Assembly (NCBI GenBank): GCA_045811525.1
Contig: JBJMTV010000004.1
Coordinates: 186,001-250,000 of the forward strand
Source of the DNA: VAZQ01 sp045811525
GTDB taxonomy: Bacteria; Pseudomonadota; Alphaproteobacteria; Rhizobiales; Xanthobacteraceae
Direction: 5' to 3'
DNA: 64,000 nucleotides
A model generated the notes under the pieces. It was not told the origin of the DNA. It did no database searches and saw nothing but the letters and a program-made list of their open reading frames with translations. Shown in pieces: positions 44,958 through 55,542 of the stretch. Position numbers and translations under genes: made by a program. Within the stretch, counting starts at the first letter, position 1. The number at the start of each line of letters is the position of its first letter.

Positions 44958-45734
44958 ATGCCGCTCATGCGGGGCTTAGCGGCCGCAGTCTGGCGCGCTT
45001 TGGGCAGCGCTTATCCATTGATCCTGGTCGCGTTGCTTTGGGAGGCCGTTGCGCGGATGGGATTGGTGCGACCAGTCTTCCTGCCGCCACTGACGGTGGT
45101 GATTGCGCAGTTCGCGCCTCTCACCGGCAGTGGTGAATTAATCACCCCGCTCTTGATCAGCCTCTACCGCACCGCTGCTGGCCTGGGGATCGCCATCTCC
45201 GTTGGCGTGGTCGTCGGTTTTTTGATGGCTCGCGTTGGCGCTATCCGATGGCTACTCGATCCGCTTGTAGGCTTCAGCTTCCCGGCTCCCAAAGTGGCGT
45301 TTCTTCCCGTGTTCATTCTGTGGTTCGGAATTGATCATCTCTCGAAGATCGCGCTGGTCGCGTTCACCTGCGTGTTTCCGTTCATCATTGCTGCTTTTGC
45401 GGGCGCCACAACCGTGCCAACAAGCCAGTTGTGGGCCGCCCGCGCCATGGGGACGAGCAGCGCTGGCTTGCTCCGGCGCGTGATCTTGCCGGCTTCGCTA
45501 CCGTCGCTGATGAGCGGAGTGCGCGTCGGGGTTCCCTATGCTCTGGTCAGCACGTTCAGTGCCGAAATGATCGCCGGCGGGGGCGGGCTCGGCGGCGAAA
45601 TGGTTTTGGCCCAGCGCTATTTCGAAACGCCGACAGTGTTCGTGTATCTCCTGGTCATGCTAGCCGCAGGATATGTAATCGATGTGGGCCTGCTGCGGTG
45701 GCGTGCGCACATCCTGCGCTGGCACGAGGAGTAG
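44958..45734 (+). CDS. ABC transporter permease 2 (SsuC/TauC type)
   Basis: The 258-residue permease has the same fold as the upstream one (PLILVALLWEAVARMGLVRP; EAA-loop TSQLWAARAMGTSSAGLLRR, VILPASLPSLMSGVRVG) but only distant identity by eye. ATG 44958 lies 5 bp after the preceding TGA; the frame is open upstream to 44844 without family resemblance. It ends 147 bp before the convergent substrate-binding gene. Substrate cannot be inferred beyond nitrate/sulfonate/organic-acid-type. Confidence 0.92.
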   Translation: MPLMRGLAAAVWRALGSAYPLILVALLWEAVARMGLVRPVFLPPLTVVIAQFAPLTGSGELITPLLISLYRTAAGLGIAISVGVVVGFLMARVGAIRWLLDPLVGFSFPAPKVAFLPVFILWFGIDHLSKIALVAFTCVFPFIIAAFAGATTVPTSQLWAARAMGTSSAGLLRRVILPASLPSLMSGVRVGVPYALVSTFSAEMIAGGGGLGGEMVLAQRYFETPTVFVYLLVMLAAGYVIDVGLLRWRAHILRWHEE

Positions 45735-45880
45735 CGCTTCGTCGACATTCCGCACACCTTTGCGCGCACCCGCATGCAGATCGCCCGAGGAGCGGAGCGA
45801 CAATCGCGGACCAGTACACAGCGTGCATCATTCAAGGTGCAACTCCTGACTCGCGTCGGTCGCGATGATGACCTCGCACT

Positions 45881-46945
45881 TCAGGTCGCGCACGGCTTCG
45901 GCAGATATTGCAGCTTCACGTAATTCGCCGCATCGATTCTGCGGTCGATCAGGTTGTACTCGACCATGGCATCGATCGGCTTCTGCACCGCGGCCACTGA
46001 GACGCAGCCGTTGCGGTCGCGGTAATAGTCGCGCGAGGTGAGAAAGTAGGTATTGAGCACCTCTTTCGACATCTTCGTCAGACCGGCCGCGAGCTCCATT
46101 GCCTTCTCGCGATTCGCGGGGTCGTAATACCACCCGAGCCCCTGCACGAAATCGTCGAGAAACGCACGCAGTGCCTCAGGCTGCTCGCGAATAAATTTGT
46201 CGGTTGCGACCTGGAAAACGACCGAGGACGGACCCAATGTGTCGCCGCCGCTGAACAATGCGCGCAGATCGCCCTTCGCCGCCTCAGCCGGCATGAACGG
46301 AATGACCAGCACGCCGCAGTCCACTCGGCCTTCTCTGAGAGCGGCCGCGATGTTGGGGAAGGTCACCTCGACAATCTGGACGTCACGCCGGGGATCGAGG
46401 TTGGCCTTCTTCAATGCCACACGAAGCACCAGATCGACGGCAGAGCCGTACGCGTTGATCGCCACCTTACGGCCCTTGAGATCCGCAATGGTTTTAATCG
46501 GCGAGTCTTTCAAAACAAAGAATGTGTTCGATGCGAAACCGGCATGCCCGTCCTGGTAGATGTCAGAGATGATGCTGATGCCGCCGGGAACGGCATCCTT
46601 GGCCGTGGCGGCGGCGAAGGCCGGCGACGACAACGCGGCGAGGTCCACCTGACCGGCCGCCAGCAGTTGCGCCGCTTCGGGTGAGCCACGCGTGAAAGTC
46701 ATCTCGAGCGTATACGCTTTCCCGTACTGGCTGAGCACATTGGATTTAAGATAGTCCAGCCATATCAATGTCTCCATTTCGTTCGGACCGATGCCGCCTC
46801 CGGTTGCATAACGGATGCTCACCGGAGCCGAGCGGGCCGGCATGGACCAGGTGCTTGCGCTGGAAGCACCCAAAGCGACGGCGCCGGTCTGAAGAAGGGC
46901 TCGCCTGGAAATCACATTGCCCCGTTTTGAACAGCTCTCGGTCAT
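45881..46945 (-). CDS. Tat-exported ABC substrate-binding protein, NMT1/SsuA-like
   Basis: The 354-residue periplasmic protein has a twin-arginine leader (ISRRALLQTGAVALGASSAS) and the SsuA-like body: TLEMTFTRGSPEAAQLLAAG, QVDLAALSSPAFAAATAKDA and TIADLKGRKVAINAYGSAVD. ATG 46945 follows AGGAGG. It faces the ABC permease genes tail-to-tail, so it is the natural receptor for that importer, although it is transcribed separately and a TAXI protein heads the importer cluster. Ligand unknown. Confidence 0.9.
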   Translation of the reverse strand: MTESCSKRGNVISRRALLQTGAVALGASSASTWSMPARSAPVSIRYATGGGIGPNEMETLIWLDYLKSNVLSQYGKAYTLEMTFTRGSPEAAQLLAAGQVDLAALSSPAFAAATAKDAVPGGISIISDIYQDGHAGFASNTFFVLKDSPIKTIADLKGRKVAINAYGSAVDLVLRVALKKANLDPRRDVQIVEVTFPNIAAALREGRVDCGVLVIPFMPAEAAKGDLRALFSGGDTLGPSSVVFQVATDKFIREQPEALRAFLDDFVQGLGWYYDPANREKAMELAAGLTKMSKEVLNTYFLTSRDYYRDRNGCVSVAAVQKPIDAMVEYNLIDRRIDAANYVKLQYLPKPCAT

Positions 46946-47050
46946 CGCGGCAGTGCCTCCTGATCTGGGTCGGGTTGGTGTCGACAGCCTTGCGCGCCTC
47001 AACATTAGCGCGCATGGCGAAGAGAGTCACAGACATGTGAAGGGGGTCTC

Positions 47051-47455
47051 ATGACCACTAAGCGAATCCAGCCAGAAGGTTTATTCCAGCGCGCACTGAA
47101 GGGGCACACCCTCTATTCGCACGTGGTCATCGCTTCGGGAAAGTCGCTCGTCTTTATCGCCGGTCAGTTGGCGCGCGACCGAAATGGCGGTATTGTCGGC
47201 GTGGGCGAGATGGGGACACAGATCAGGCAGGTTGGCGAAAACCTCCGCATTGCGCTTGCGGCCGCCGGCGTCACCGTCGACGACCTCGTTAAAACGACGA
47301 CCTACGTGACCGACATTGATGAGTTTTTCAAATATCCCGAAATCCGCTCCGAAGTATTCGGTCAGAACCTTCCAACCAGCACGACCGTGGAAGTGCGCAG
47401 ACTCTCCCATCCCGATTTGATGGTGGAGATCGAGGCACTAGCCATAGTGCCGTGA
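47051..47455 (+). CDS. RidA-family (YjgF/YER057c/UK114) protein without the catalytic arginine
   Basis: The 134-residue protein has the chorismate-mutase-like RidA fold: VFIAGQLARDRNGGIVGVGE, QIRQVGENLRIALAAAG, VVKTT-like motif DDLVKTTTYVTDIDEF, and LMVEIEALAIVP. In true RidA the motif PARSxV supplies the catalytic Arg; here it is LPTSTTVEV, so imine-deaminase activity is doubtful. AGGGGG precedes the ATG. It lies divergent to the SBP gene and convergent to the racemase-like gene, consistent with a catabolic island. Confidence 0.87.
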   Translation: MTTKRIQPEGLFQRALKGHTLYSHVVIASGKSLVFIAGQLARDRNGGIVGVGEMGTQIRQVGENLRIALAAAGVTVDDLVKTTTYVTDIDEFFKYPEIRSEVFGQNLPTSTTVEVRRLSHPDLMVEIEALAIVP

Positions 47456-47475
47456 AGCCTAATCCGCGGGGCTGC

Positions 47476-48264
47476 TCAGCCGTGACGGATGAATTCATCC
47501 AGCGTCTGCGCAGAGGGCAACGCAAAGCCTGATTGCGGGATACGGCTTACGATTGGGACGCCGAGGCGCTTCAACTTGACGGCCATTTCGGCGGCCTTGA
47601 TGACCACCGTGATGCCATTGACGATCGGAGCGCCAGCCACGTTCGCGTCCGGCTCTTTGCCGAACAGCATCATTGGAATTCCGCCAGTCGGTACGATGAC
47701 GTCAGCCCCAGCCTCGATCAGGTGACGCGCCTCACTCTCGAAGAGGGACCGGAGCTTGGCCTTTTTTGCAGGCTCCGCGAAAGCTTCCATGTAATCATTG
47801 ATACTGGCGTCCATGGCTCGCATTCCAGCGATCCGTTGTTGCAGGCCATAGCGGCGGATCTCCTCATCATGGGTCGGTATGAAGGCCGGGTTGATGGCCA
47901 GCAGCCCGAGCTTGCGGCCCATTGTGCAGGCGTGGAGCAAGGTCGCTTCGCCCAGACCAAGCACTGGAATTTTCACCGCGGCTCTGGCCTCGTAGAGACC
48001 GACGTCCTGAAAGTGGTTCATGAAGAACGCGTCATATCCTTGGCGTTCCGCCTCGATCGCGCCTCGGATCACCTCGCGCGAGAAGCGGAATTCGGACAAC
48101 GCATGCACCGTTGTCACTGAGGGGGTCATGGTCGTGAACTTGACCTCAAAATCGGGGTCGGTGCAGGCGGCGATGTGCGGCAGCAGCGCCGCAAGGTAGT
48201 TGCGGTGGCCAATCTGATCAGTAGCCCCTTGCGCCCAGATCCGGTGTCTCTTCGTTGCTTCCAA
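47476..48264 (-). CDS. Asp/Glu/hydantoin racemase or maleate cis-trans isomerase family protein
   Basis: The 262-residue protein carries RIWAQGATDQIGHRNYLAAL, GYDAFFMNHFQDVGLYEARA, PVLGLGEATLLHACTMGRKL and ADVIVPTGGIPMML, matching the Asp/Glu racemase fold. Such enzymes isomerise small dicarboxylates or hydantoins using paired cysteines; the second site position here is THR-GLY (VPTGG) rather than Cys, and the first region (MNHF) likewise has no Cys, so the classic two-cysteine mechanism is not evident. The start is taken as TTG 48264, preceded by GAGGAGAGGG; ATG 48288 is the alternative. It is divergent from the extradiol dioxygenase. Confidence 0.82.
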   Translation of the reverse strand: MEATKRHRIWAQGATDQIGHRNYLAALLPHIAACTDPDFEVKFTTMTPSVTTVHALSEFRFSREVIRGAIEAERQGYDAFFMNHFQDVGLYEARAAVKIPVLGLGEATLLHACTMGRKLGLLAINPAFIPTHDEEIRRYGLQQRIAGMRAMDASINDYMEAFAEPAKKAKLRSLFESEARHLIEAGADVIVPTGGIPMMLFGKEPDANVAGAPIVNGITVVIKAAEMAVKLKRLGVPIVSRIPQSGFALPSAQTLDEFIRHG

Positions 48265-48514
48265 CTTGCCCTCTCCTCGCTGGTCCATGATTTCGTCTCG
48301 GTGCCTGGCGGGCGCGAATGTCCATGCTCCGGGAACCGGGAGCCGTCCTTGCATACGTGCTGAGCTAAGGGGGCATCGCGTGCCTGCGGTCAAGGCTAGT
48401 ACAAAGGCGCGTGCCTCGCCGCGCATGCCTGGCTCCCGCCCTTGACGGGGCGGCGCTGGCCTGTTTGCGGTGCGACGGGTATCACTGGCCTTCGGATGTA
48501 TTGAAGGTCGCCAG

Positions 48515-49426
48515 ATGAAACTGACAGTTGCCGGCGTTCGCAGCGTGGAAATCGAGATGGCGGACCCGAGGAGTGCGGTCACCTTCTTCCGGGACATCTG
48601 GTCTCTGACGGAGGTGGATAGCCGTGGCGGCTCAACCTGGTTCCGCGCGACCGGCAAATACCATCACGTGCTTGCCATTCACCAGGCCGAGACTGCGGCA
48701 GGAATGCATCGGATCGTATTCGACGCTGCCAATAAGAGTGTCGTCGATGCTCTTCAGGAAAAAGTGGCAGCAGCGGGCTGCAAATCAGAAACTCCCCACG
48801 AGATCAAGTCGGCCGGAGGCGGCTACGGGTTTGGCTTCACCGATGTCGAAGGCCGTAATCTCGGGATCATCTGTGACGCGCGTGATCACGGCGACAGCGG
48901 AGACATTCGCGACCGTCCACGCAAGATCGCGCACGTTAACATCAACGCCGCACAGCTTGAGAGAACGAACACGTTTCTGGTCGATGTGCTCGGCTTCCGC
49001 TTGGTCGATCACAGCGGGCTGCTGCACTTTTTCCACTGCGACAATCCAGATCATTCATCCATTGTCACGGGGCAAACCAGAACGCCGACGCTCAATCACG
49101 TGTCGTTCGAAATGCCGGATCTCGACTCCTGCATGCGGGGTGGTGGCCGCATGCGCGATGCCGGCTATCCCATCGAATGGGGGCCGGGCCGACATGGTGC
49201 AGGCAACAACGTGTTTTGCTATTTTGCCGGTCCGGAGGAATTTCCGATCGAGTATACCGCGGAGGTCATGCAGATTGATGACAACTACCAATTCCATGGG
49301 CCCGAATACTGGAAATGGCCGCCCGGGCGTCTCGATCAGTGGGGGATCACACCGCCGCATACGCCCCGCTGGAAACGCATTCAGGATCTCTTTCTATTTC
49401 GGCCCGGGCAGTACCAGATCACGTAG
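48515..49426 (+). CDS. Extradiol (type I, VOC-fold) ring-cleavage dioxygenase
   Basis: The 303-residue two-domain VOC protein has the ring-cleavage site: His140 (RKIAHVNINA), His195 (LNHVSFEM) and Glu246 (PIEYTAE) as iron ligands, with His180 (NPDHSSI) and Tyr236 (CYF) at the positions of the catalytic acid/base residues of BphC-type enzymes (spacing 15 and 10 residues from the ligands). It should cleave a catechol or a similar diol next to its hydroxyls with Fe(II) or Mn(II). ATG 48515 follows AAGGTC. Neighbours (Bug receptor, amidohydrolase, racemase-like protein) suggest an aromatic catabolic island. The exact substrate is not known. Confidence 0.88.
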   Translation: MKLTVAGVRSVEIEMADPRSAVTFFRDIWSLTEVDSRGGSTWFRATGKYHHVLAIHQAETAAGMHRIVFDAANKSVVDALQEKVAAAGCKSETPHEIKSAGGGYGFGFTDVEGRNLGIICDARDHGDSGDIRDRPRKIAHVNINAAQLERTNTFLVDVLGFRLVDHSGLLHFFHCDNPDHSSIVTGQTRTPTLNHVSFEMPDLDSCMRGGGRMRDAGYPIEWGPGRHGAGNNVFCYFAGPEEFPIEYTAEVMQIDDNYQFHGPEYWKWPPGRLDQWGITPPHTPRWKRIQDLFLFRPGQYQIT

Positions 49427-49507
49427 CTTCGTGCGCGCTGGGGTGTCGCCGGCCTGCATGCCACTCCAGGGTTGTCCATATCCGATCGCCAAAAGGCACC
49501 CGACCTG

Positions 49508-49532
49508 ACGCCGCTGGCAACGTCAGCGGCGT
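49508..49532. terminator. Bidirectional hairpin between convergent genes
   Basis: ACGCCGCTG (49508-49516), loop GCAACGT, CAGCGGCGT (49524-49532): a perfect 9-bp stem placed between the stops of the dioxygenase and Bug genes. No strong T run, so it may be a weak bidirectional terminator. Confidence 0.4.
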
Positions 49533-49553
49533 TCGCCATCCTGGCGTTCGCGA

Positions 49554-50528
49554 TCATTGTGGCTTGAGGCCCGCAGCATTCACGATCTTTGCCATGCGCT
49601 CAGCCTCGCGCGCGAGCGCCGCTGCGTATTCGGCGGGGCCGGAGCCAACAGGCTCGCTCCCGGAAATCGCAAATTGCCGGATGATCTCAGGCTCCTTCAC
49701 GATTGCCGCAATCTCCCCAGCAATTTTTTCCACCACTGCAGGCGAGGTGCCGACACGCGCCAAGATTCCTTGGATGACTGCAAGGTCCAGGCCGGGAGCA
49801 AATTCCGCGACCGAGGGAATGTCGGGCTCTTGCGGAGAACGTTGTCCGCCGTTCGTTGCGAGCACCTTCACCTTTTTGGTCTCGACGGCCGAGCGCAGCC
49901 CCGCGTAGGCGGCAAACACAAGATCGATGTGCCCCCCGAGCAGCGCGCCGATCGTTTCTCCCGATCCCTTGTAAGGGATGTGGTTCATCTGCAGGCCAAG
50001 CGCGGCGTTGAGTGCCTCCATCGAAAGATGATGGAAGCTTCCGACACCGATCGATCCGTAGTTTAGCTTTCCTGGATTAGCTTTGGCGTAATCGATCAAC
50101 CCCTTCATGTTGGCCACAGGCACGTTTGCATTGGTAGCGAGAAACAGCGGAGCCCGCGCAATGAAGGCCACAGGGAGCACCTCCTTCGGGTCGTAAGGAA
50201 GTTTTGTGTAAAGCAGCGGATTGATCGAAAGAATCGCGCCATCGGTGACCAGGAATGTGTATCCGTCTGCCGGAGCGCTCGTCATTGCCGCGGTGCCGAT
50301 GCCTGAGCTGGCGCCCGACCGGTTCTCAATCACGACGGGCTGCCCAAGCCGTTCTTGCAGGCGCTGGCCGACGATGCGGGTGAGCGTATCCGGCAGGCCG
50401 CCGGGCGGATTGGGGACAATGATCTTGATGGTCTGGGTTGGATACGTCGTCTGCGCATGAGTGTATGGCGCGGCCAGGCACGTGACGAGAGCAACAGCTG
50501 CCAACGATGTCCGCCTAGAAATTCCCAT
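49554..50528 (-). CDS. Bug/TctC-family tripartite-tricarboxylate receptor protein
   Basis: The 324-residue periplasmic protein has a signal peptide (AAVALVTCLAAPYTHAQ), YPTQTIKIIVPNPPGGLPD, PVVIENRSGASSGIG, DGYTFLVTDGAILSINPLLY and HIPYKGSGETIGALLGGHID. AAGGA lies before ATG 50528. It is convergent with the extradiol dioxygenase and 162 bp downstream of the amidohydrolase on the same strand. No TctAB is nearby. It plausibly captures an aromatic or dicarboxylic substrate for that pathway. Confidence 0.92.
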   Translation of the reverse strand: MGISRRTSLAAVALVTCLAAPYTHAQTTYPTQTIKIIVPNPPGGLPDTLTRIVGQRLQERLGQPVVIENRSGASSGIGTAAMTSAPADGYTFLVTDGAILSINPLLYTKLPYDPKEVLPVAFIARAPLFLATNANVPVANMKGLIDYAKANPGKLNYGSIGVGSFHHLSMEALNAALGLQMNHIPYKGSGETIGALLGGHIDLVFAAYAGLRSAVETKKVKVLATNGGQRSPQEPDIPSVAEFAPGLDLAVIQGILARVGTSPAVVEKIAGEIAAIVKEPEIIRQFAISGSEPVGSGPAEYAAALAREAERMAKIVNAAGLKPQ

Positions 50529-50690
50529 TTGGGTTTCATCCTTCTTGAGCTGCAGGGGTCATTGGCTCCCGGGTATAAAGTTGGCCCTTGCTGCAACAGA
50601 GCGTTGTGCGAGCATTGAGCCTCGCCTCCCTTGTTGCAACAGGTCAAGCTCGCCGATAATGGCCGGGCTGGTGGAGCGGCCCGGGCCACA

Positions 50691-51611
50691 TCAGACCCAG
50701 TTGAGGCGCTCGAGAATGGCCTTGCCCATTACCCAGTCTTTGTCCTGTTCGGACAGAAACGGCAGCTCCTGCGTGAAGTGGGTGATGCGCTGCCTATAGG
50801 TTGCTTTGTCGAAACCATTCGTCATATCCGTCCCCCAATAGCATCGCCTCGGACCGTAAGCCTCGAACACTTGCTTGATGTAGGGCGCGAAATCGCCGAA
50901 GGGGTACGGCTGCGAAGAGTTGTTAGGGGCGGCGGAGAGTTTCACCGAAACGTTCGGATATCTAGCAAGCGCGGCGGTCTGATTGATGGCATCGGCGAGC
51001 CGGCCTTCTTTGATCGTCTCCCCGGCGACACCCATATGGTCGGCAATCAGCTGCAGCCTCGGGTGACGTTCAGCCACAGGCGCGAGTTGTGCGTTGTGCC
51101 CGGCGGTGAGAAACATGACCGGCAAACCTGCTTTTTCGGCCTCCGGCCAGAACCAGTCCGCCGTCCCGTCCGTCAACCAGGCCTGTGCTGTACCGAGGAA
51201 GGTCAATCGCACGCCGAGCATGCCGGGCTGCTCTTTCCATTTGGCAAGGAGCGCCGCGGTCTCTGGATTCTTCAAAGGAATGCGACCCATCACAGCGAAA
51301 CGCTTGGGATAGCGTCTGGCAGCCTCAAGAGCATAGTCGTTGCGATCTCCCGGCCATGAGGGCGGCACGATCACAGCACGATCGACCCCGGCCTCGTCCA
51401 TCATTGGGAGAAGCTTCTCGATGGTAAACGGCTCGGGCATTTGCGGCTTTGCGCCGGGAACCCATTTCCAGCTGTCCGACTCCGCCTTCCAAAGATGCAC
51501 TTGTGCATCGACAATGGTGCGTTTGGCGGGTTGCGCCGTGACATTTCCGGAGGAAGCCAAACCCGCACCGAGGATGGCCGCTGAACCGAGTAATCGGCGT
51601 CGTGACAACAT
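50691..51611 (-). CDS. Tat-exported amidohydrolase-family protein (ligJ/PDC-hydrolase-like)
   Basis: The 306-residue TIM-barrel protein has a twin-arginine leader (MLSRRRLLGSAAILGAGLAS), then TIVDAQVHLWKAESDSWKW (HxH-like start reduced to QVHLW), PAERHPRLQLIADHMGV (His/Asp metal ligands) and YWGTDMTNGF (last Asp). These resemble the amidohydrolase-2 family (2-pyrone-4,6-dicarboxylate hydrolase/ACMSD relatives). AGAGGA precedes ATG 51611. An exported member is unusual in that family, which is mostly cytoplasmic. Role in the neighbouring aromatic cluster is inferred. Confidence 0.86.
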   Translation of the reverse strand: MLSRRRLLGSAAILGAGLASSGNVTAQPAKRTIVDAQVHLWKAESDSWKWVPGAKPQMPEPFTIEKLLPMMDEAGVDRAVIVPPSWPGDRNDYALEAARRYPKRFAVMGRIPLKNPETAALLAKWKEQPGMLGVRLTFLGTAQAWLTDGTADWFWPEAEKAGLPVMFLTAGHNAQLAPVAERHPRLQLIADHMGVAGETIKEGRLADAINQTAALARYPNVSVKLSAAPNNSSQPYPFGDFAPYIKQVFEAYGPRRCYWGTDMTNGFDKATYRQRITHFTQELPFLSEQDKDWVMGKAILERLNWV

Positions 51612-51634
51612 GTGATTTCCTCTTACTCGGTCTG

Positions 51635-51822
51635 CTCCCCTCCCCCTGGTGGGGAGGGGTTGGGGGTGGGGGTAATGCGAGTGCAGGCAGAATGTTAGTT
51701 AGAACGCCGTCGAGGTTCGTGAGCGCGTCATTGTTACCGTAACGCAGAACACGATATCCTTGCGCTTCGATCGCCCGACCGCCACCCCCACCCCCGGCCC
51801 CTCCCCACAAGGGGGAGGGGAG
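51635..51822. repeat. G/C-rich inverted-repeat element, family C
   Basis: A 188-bp unit is bounded by two hairpin-rich G/C blocks: CTCCCCTCCCCC + GGGGAGGGG at 51635-51660 with a following GGGGGTGGGGG, and at 51781-51822 CCACCCCCACCCCC followed by CCCTCCCC and GGGGGAGGGGAG. The two ends are inverted to one another. A relic coding segment lies between. This matches a short element I associate with many alphaproteobacterial genomes that carry DUF559 remnants. Confidence 0.7.
51679..51777 (-). pseudogene. DUF559/Vsr-like endonuclease relic
   Basis: In the minus strand this gives RAIEAQGYRVLRYGNNDALT and NLDGVLTNILPAL, matching the C-terminal end of DUF559 (Vsr-like nuclease-fold) proteins, whose typical end is YRVLRFWNNDVLxNLEGVLxxI. 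About 33 codons remain; the catalytic part is missing and the flanks are the repeat's own sequence (for example PSPLWGGAGGG and PPPPTPPHQGEG). So it is a relic, not a gene. Confidence 0.62.
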
Positions 51823-51937
51823 CACACCGAGTGCTTGTCCCAAGTTCGACGAGCCGTGCGCTCACATTGCCGTGAGGAGCGCACCGAGCGGCGCTGCTCA
51901 AGAGCGCCGCGTCGGCATGGCGAACGACTGGTCGTTC

Positions 51938-54124
<2,187 letters not shown>

Positions 54125-54212
54125 CACATTCTCCTTCGCGTTTCGGCACAGATAACGCATGCCTGCGATCAGGTAAAGTTGACTTTAGTGATTGCTCCGA
54201 TAAGTTCCTTTG
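54125..54212. promoter_or_regulatory. katG-oxyR divergent control region
   Basis: An 88-bp gap between the divergent starts, with TTGACT at 54179-54184 followed 16 bases later by TAAGTT, a candidate oxyR promoter. OxyR probably binds here to control both genes, although I cannot identify a convincing OxyR half-site set by eye. SD elements for both genes are also included (AAGGAGAATG for katG). Confidence 0.55.
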
Positions 54213-55241
54213 ATGGCGATCGAGATCACACTCAGGCAGCTTCGTTATTTCGATGCGCTGGCGGGTCAAGCTCATTTCGGACACGCGGCGGCGGCTTGCG
54301 GGATCTCGCAGCCTGCCCTTTCCATGCAGATCAAGGAGCTCGAGGCGACACTCGGGGCTGTGCTCATTGAGCGAGGCGCACGGCAAGCTCGCCTCACGAA
54401 GCTCGGCGAAGAGGCGGTCCCGCGGGTGCGCGACATCCTGCGCTCGGTCGAGGAGCTGGGAGATTTCGCCCGAGCGTCGCGCGACCGGCTTACCGGCCGG
54501 CTGCGCATCGGCATGATCCCGACTATTGCACCGTATCTATTGCCCGAGGTGGTCGGGAAGCTCACGCGCATGGATCCCACGATCGGCATTCATATCCGTG
54601 AGGCGCTGACCTCGAAGCTGATACACGAGCTGGGCGAAGGTCGACTGGACACCGCGATCGTCGCTCTGCCCGTCTCCGAGCCTTCTCTCACCGAGGTGCC
54701 CCTCTTTGCCGAAAGCTTCCTTCTCGTGCGACCCGCTCGCGATGAGGGAACCCCGGTGCCGAGTAGCGAGGCACTGCGCCACATGCCGTTACTCCTGCTG
54801 GAAGAGGGGCACTGCTTTCGCGATCAAGCGCTCTCATTCTGCAACATGCAATCGTCGCTGCGGCGCCAAGCCTTGGACGCGAGCTCGCTCTCTACACTTG
54901 TGCAAATGGTCAATGCCGGCATCGGCGTCACTTTGATCCCAGAAATGGCGGTATCGGTCGAGACGCGCTCCACGCCTGTCTCTGTCGCTCGCTTCGACGA
55001 TCCCCAGCCGTCGCGAACGATCGGCATGATCTGGCGCAAGACAAGTCCTCTTGCTGGATTGCTCCTGCGGCTTTCCGAAGTCATCCGTCGCTCGACTGGA
55101 GCGGTGCGCGCGCAAGACAAGCGGCGGTCGTCCCGCGGCAAGCGGCACAGTGCACGAGACGCGCACGCACAGGTGGCCCGGAAGAGTGTCACGCGTCGGA
55201 AGAAGCGCCGGCGTTCCGCAGGAGCTGCAGGGGCCATCTGA
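54213..55241 (+). CDS. oxyR: Hydrogen peroxide-inducible transcriptional regulator OxyR with basic C-terminal tail
   Basis: The 342-residue LysR regulator has the N-terminal HTH (ITLRQLRYFDALAGQAHFGH, SQPALSMQIKELEATLG) and the redox loop EEGHCFRDQALSFCNM, with the two cysteines spaced nine residues apart as in OxyR (Cys199/Cys208), plus the C-terminal MVNAGIGVTLIPEMAV. After the standard end (~residue 300) there is a 40-residue tail rich in Arg, Lys and Ser (DKRRSSRGKRHSARDAHAQ and VTRRKKRRRSAG). Usual OxyR length is ~305. Divergent from katG, it should activate it on H2O2 exposure. Confidence 0.93.
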   Translation: MAIEITLRQLRYFDALAGQAHFGHAAAACGISQPALSMQIKELEATLGAVLIERGARQARLTKLGEEAVPRVRDILRSVEELGDFARASRDRLTGRLRIGMIPTIAPYLLPEVVGKLTRMDPTIGIHIREALTSKLIHELGEGRLDTAIVALPVSEPSLTEVPLFAESFLLVRPARDEGTPVPSSEALRHMPLLLLEEGHCFRDQALSFCNMQSSLRRQALDASSLSTLVQMVNAGIGVTLIPEMAVSVETRSTPVSVARFDDPQPSRTIGMIWRKTSPLAGLLLRLSEVIRRSTGAVRAQDKRRSSRGKRHSARDAHAQVARKSVTRRKKRRRSAGAAGAI

Positions 55242-55542
55242 CCCCGCAGGGGTGCAAAGGTGCGGAGCACCATGCGCACCGAGCTGGCGCCCCAATGCCG
55301 ATGGTGCGCACGTGGACGCCGCTGGTGCGCACGCCGCTACGCGGCTTTCGGCACCCCACGAGCAATCTTTCGCCGCAGTGCCAGCCGCTTGGCAGCTGAA
55401 TTAGAACCACTGCAGATTAGAGCTACTCCATTGTGTTCGTTGAACTATTGACATGGCTGCGGATGGCCACGCACATGCTTTTGTTCGAGCGCTTGGTGCG
55501 AAACTGGTTCGTGCCAAACGCTTCGTTGCAGGCGAGGCGGCT

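Noticed and set aside
55242..55542. Iron-responsive (Irr/RirA) box upstream of the ferric importer
   Set aside because: ATTAGAACC and ATTAGAGC occur as imperfect direct repeats near 55400-55425 but do not match a known iron box well enough.
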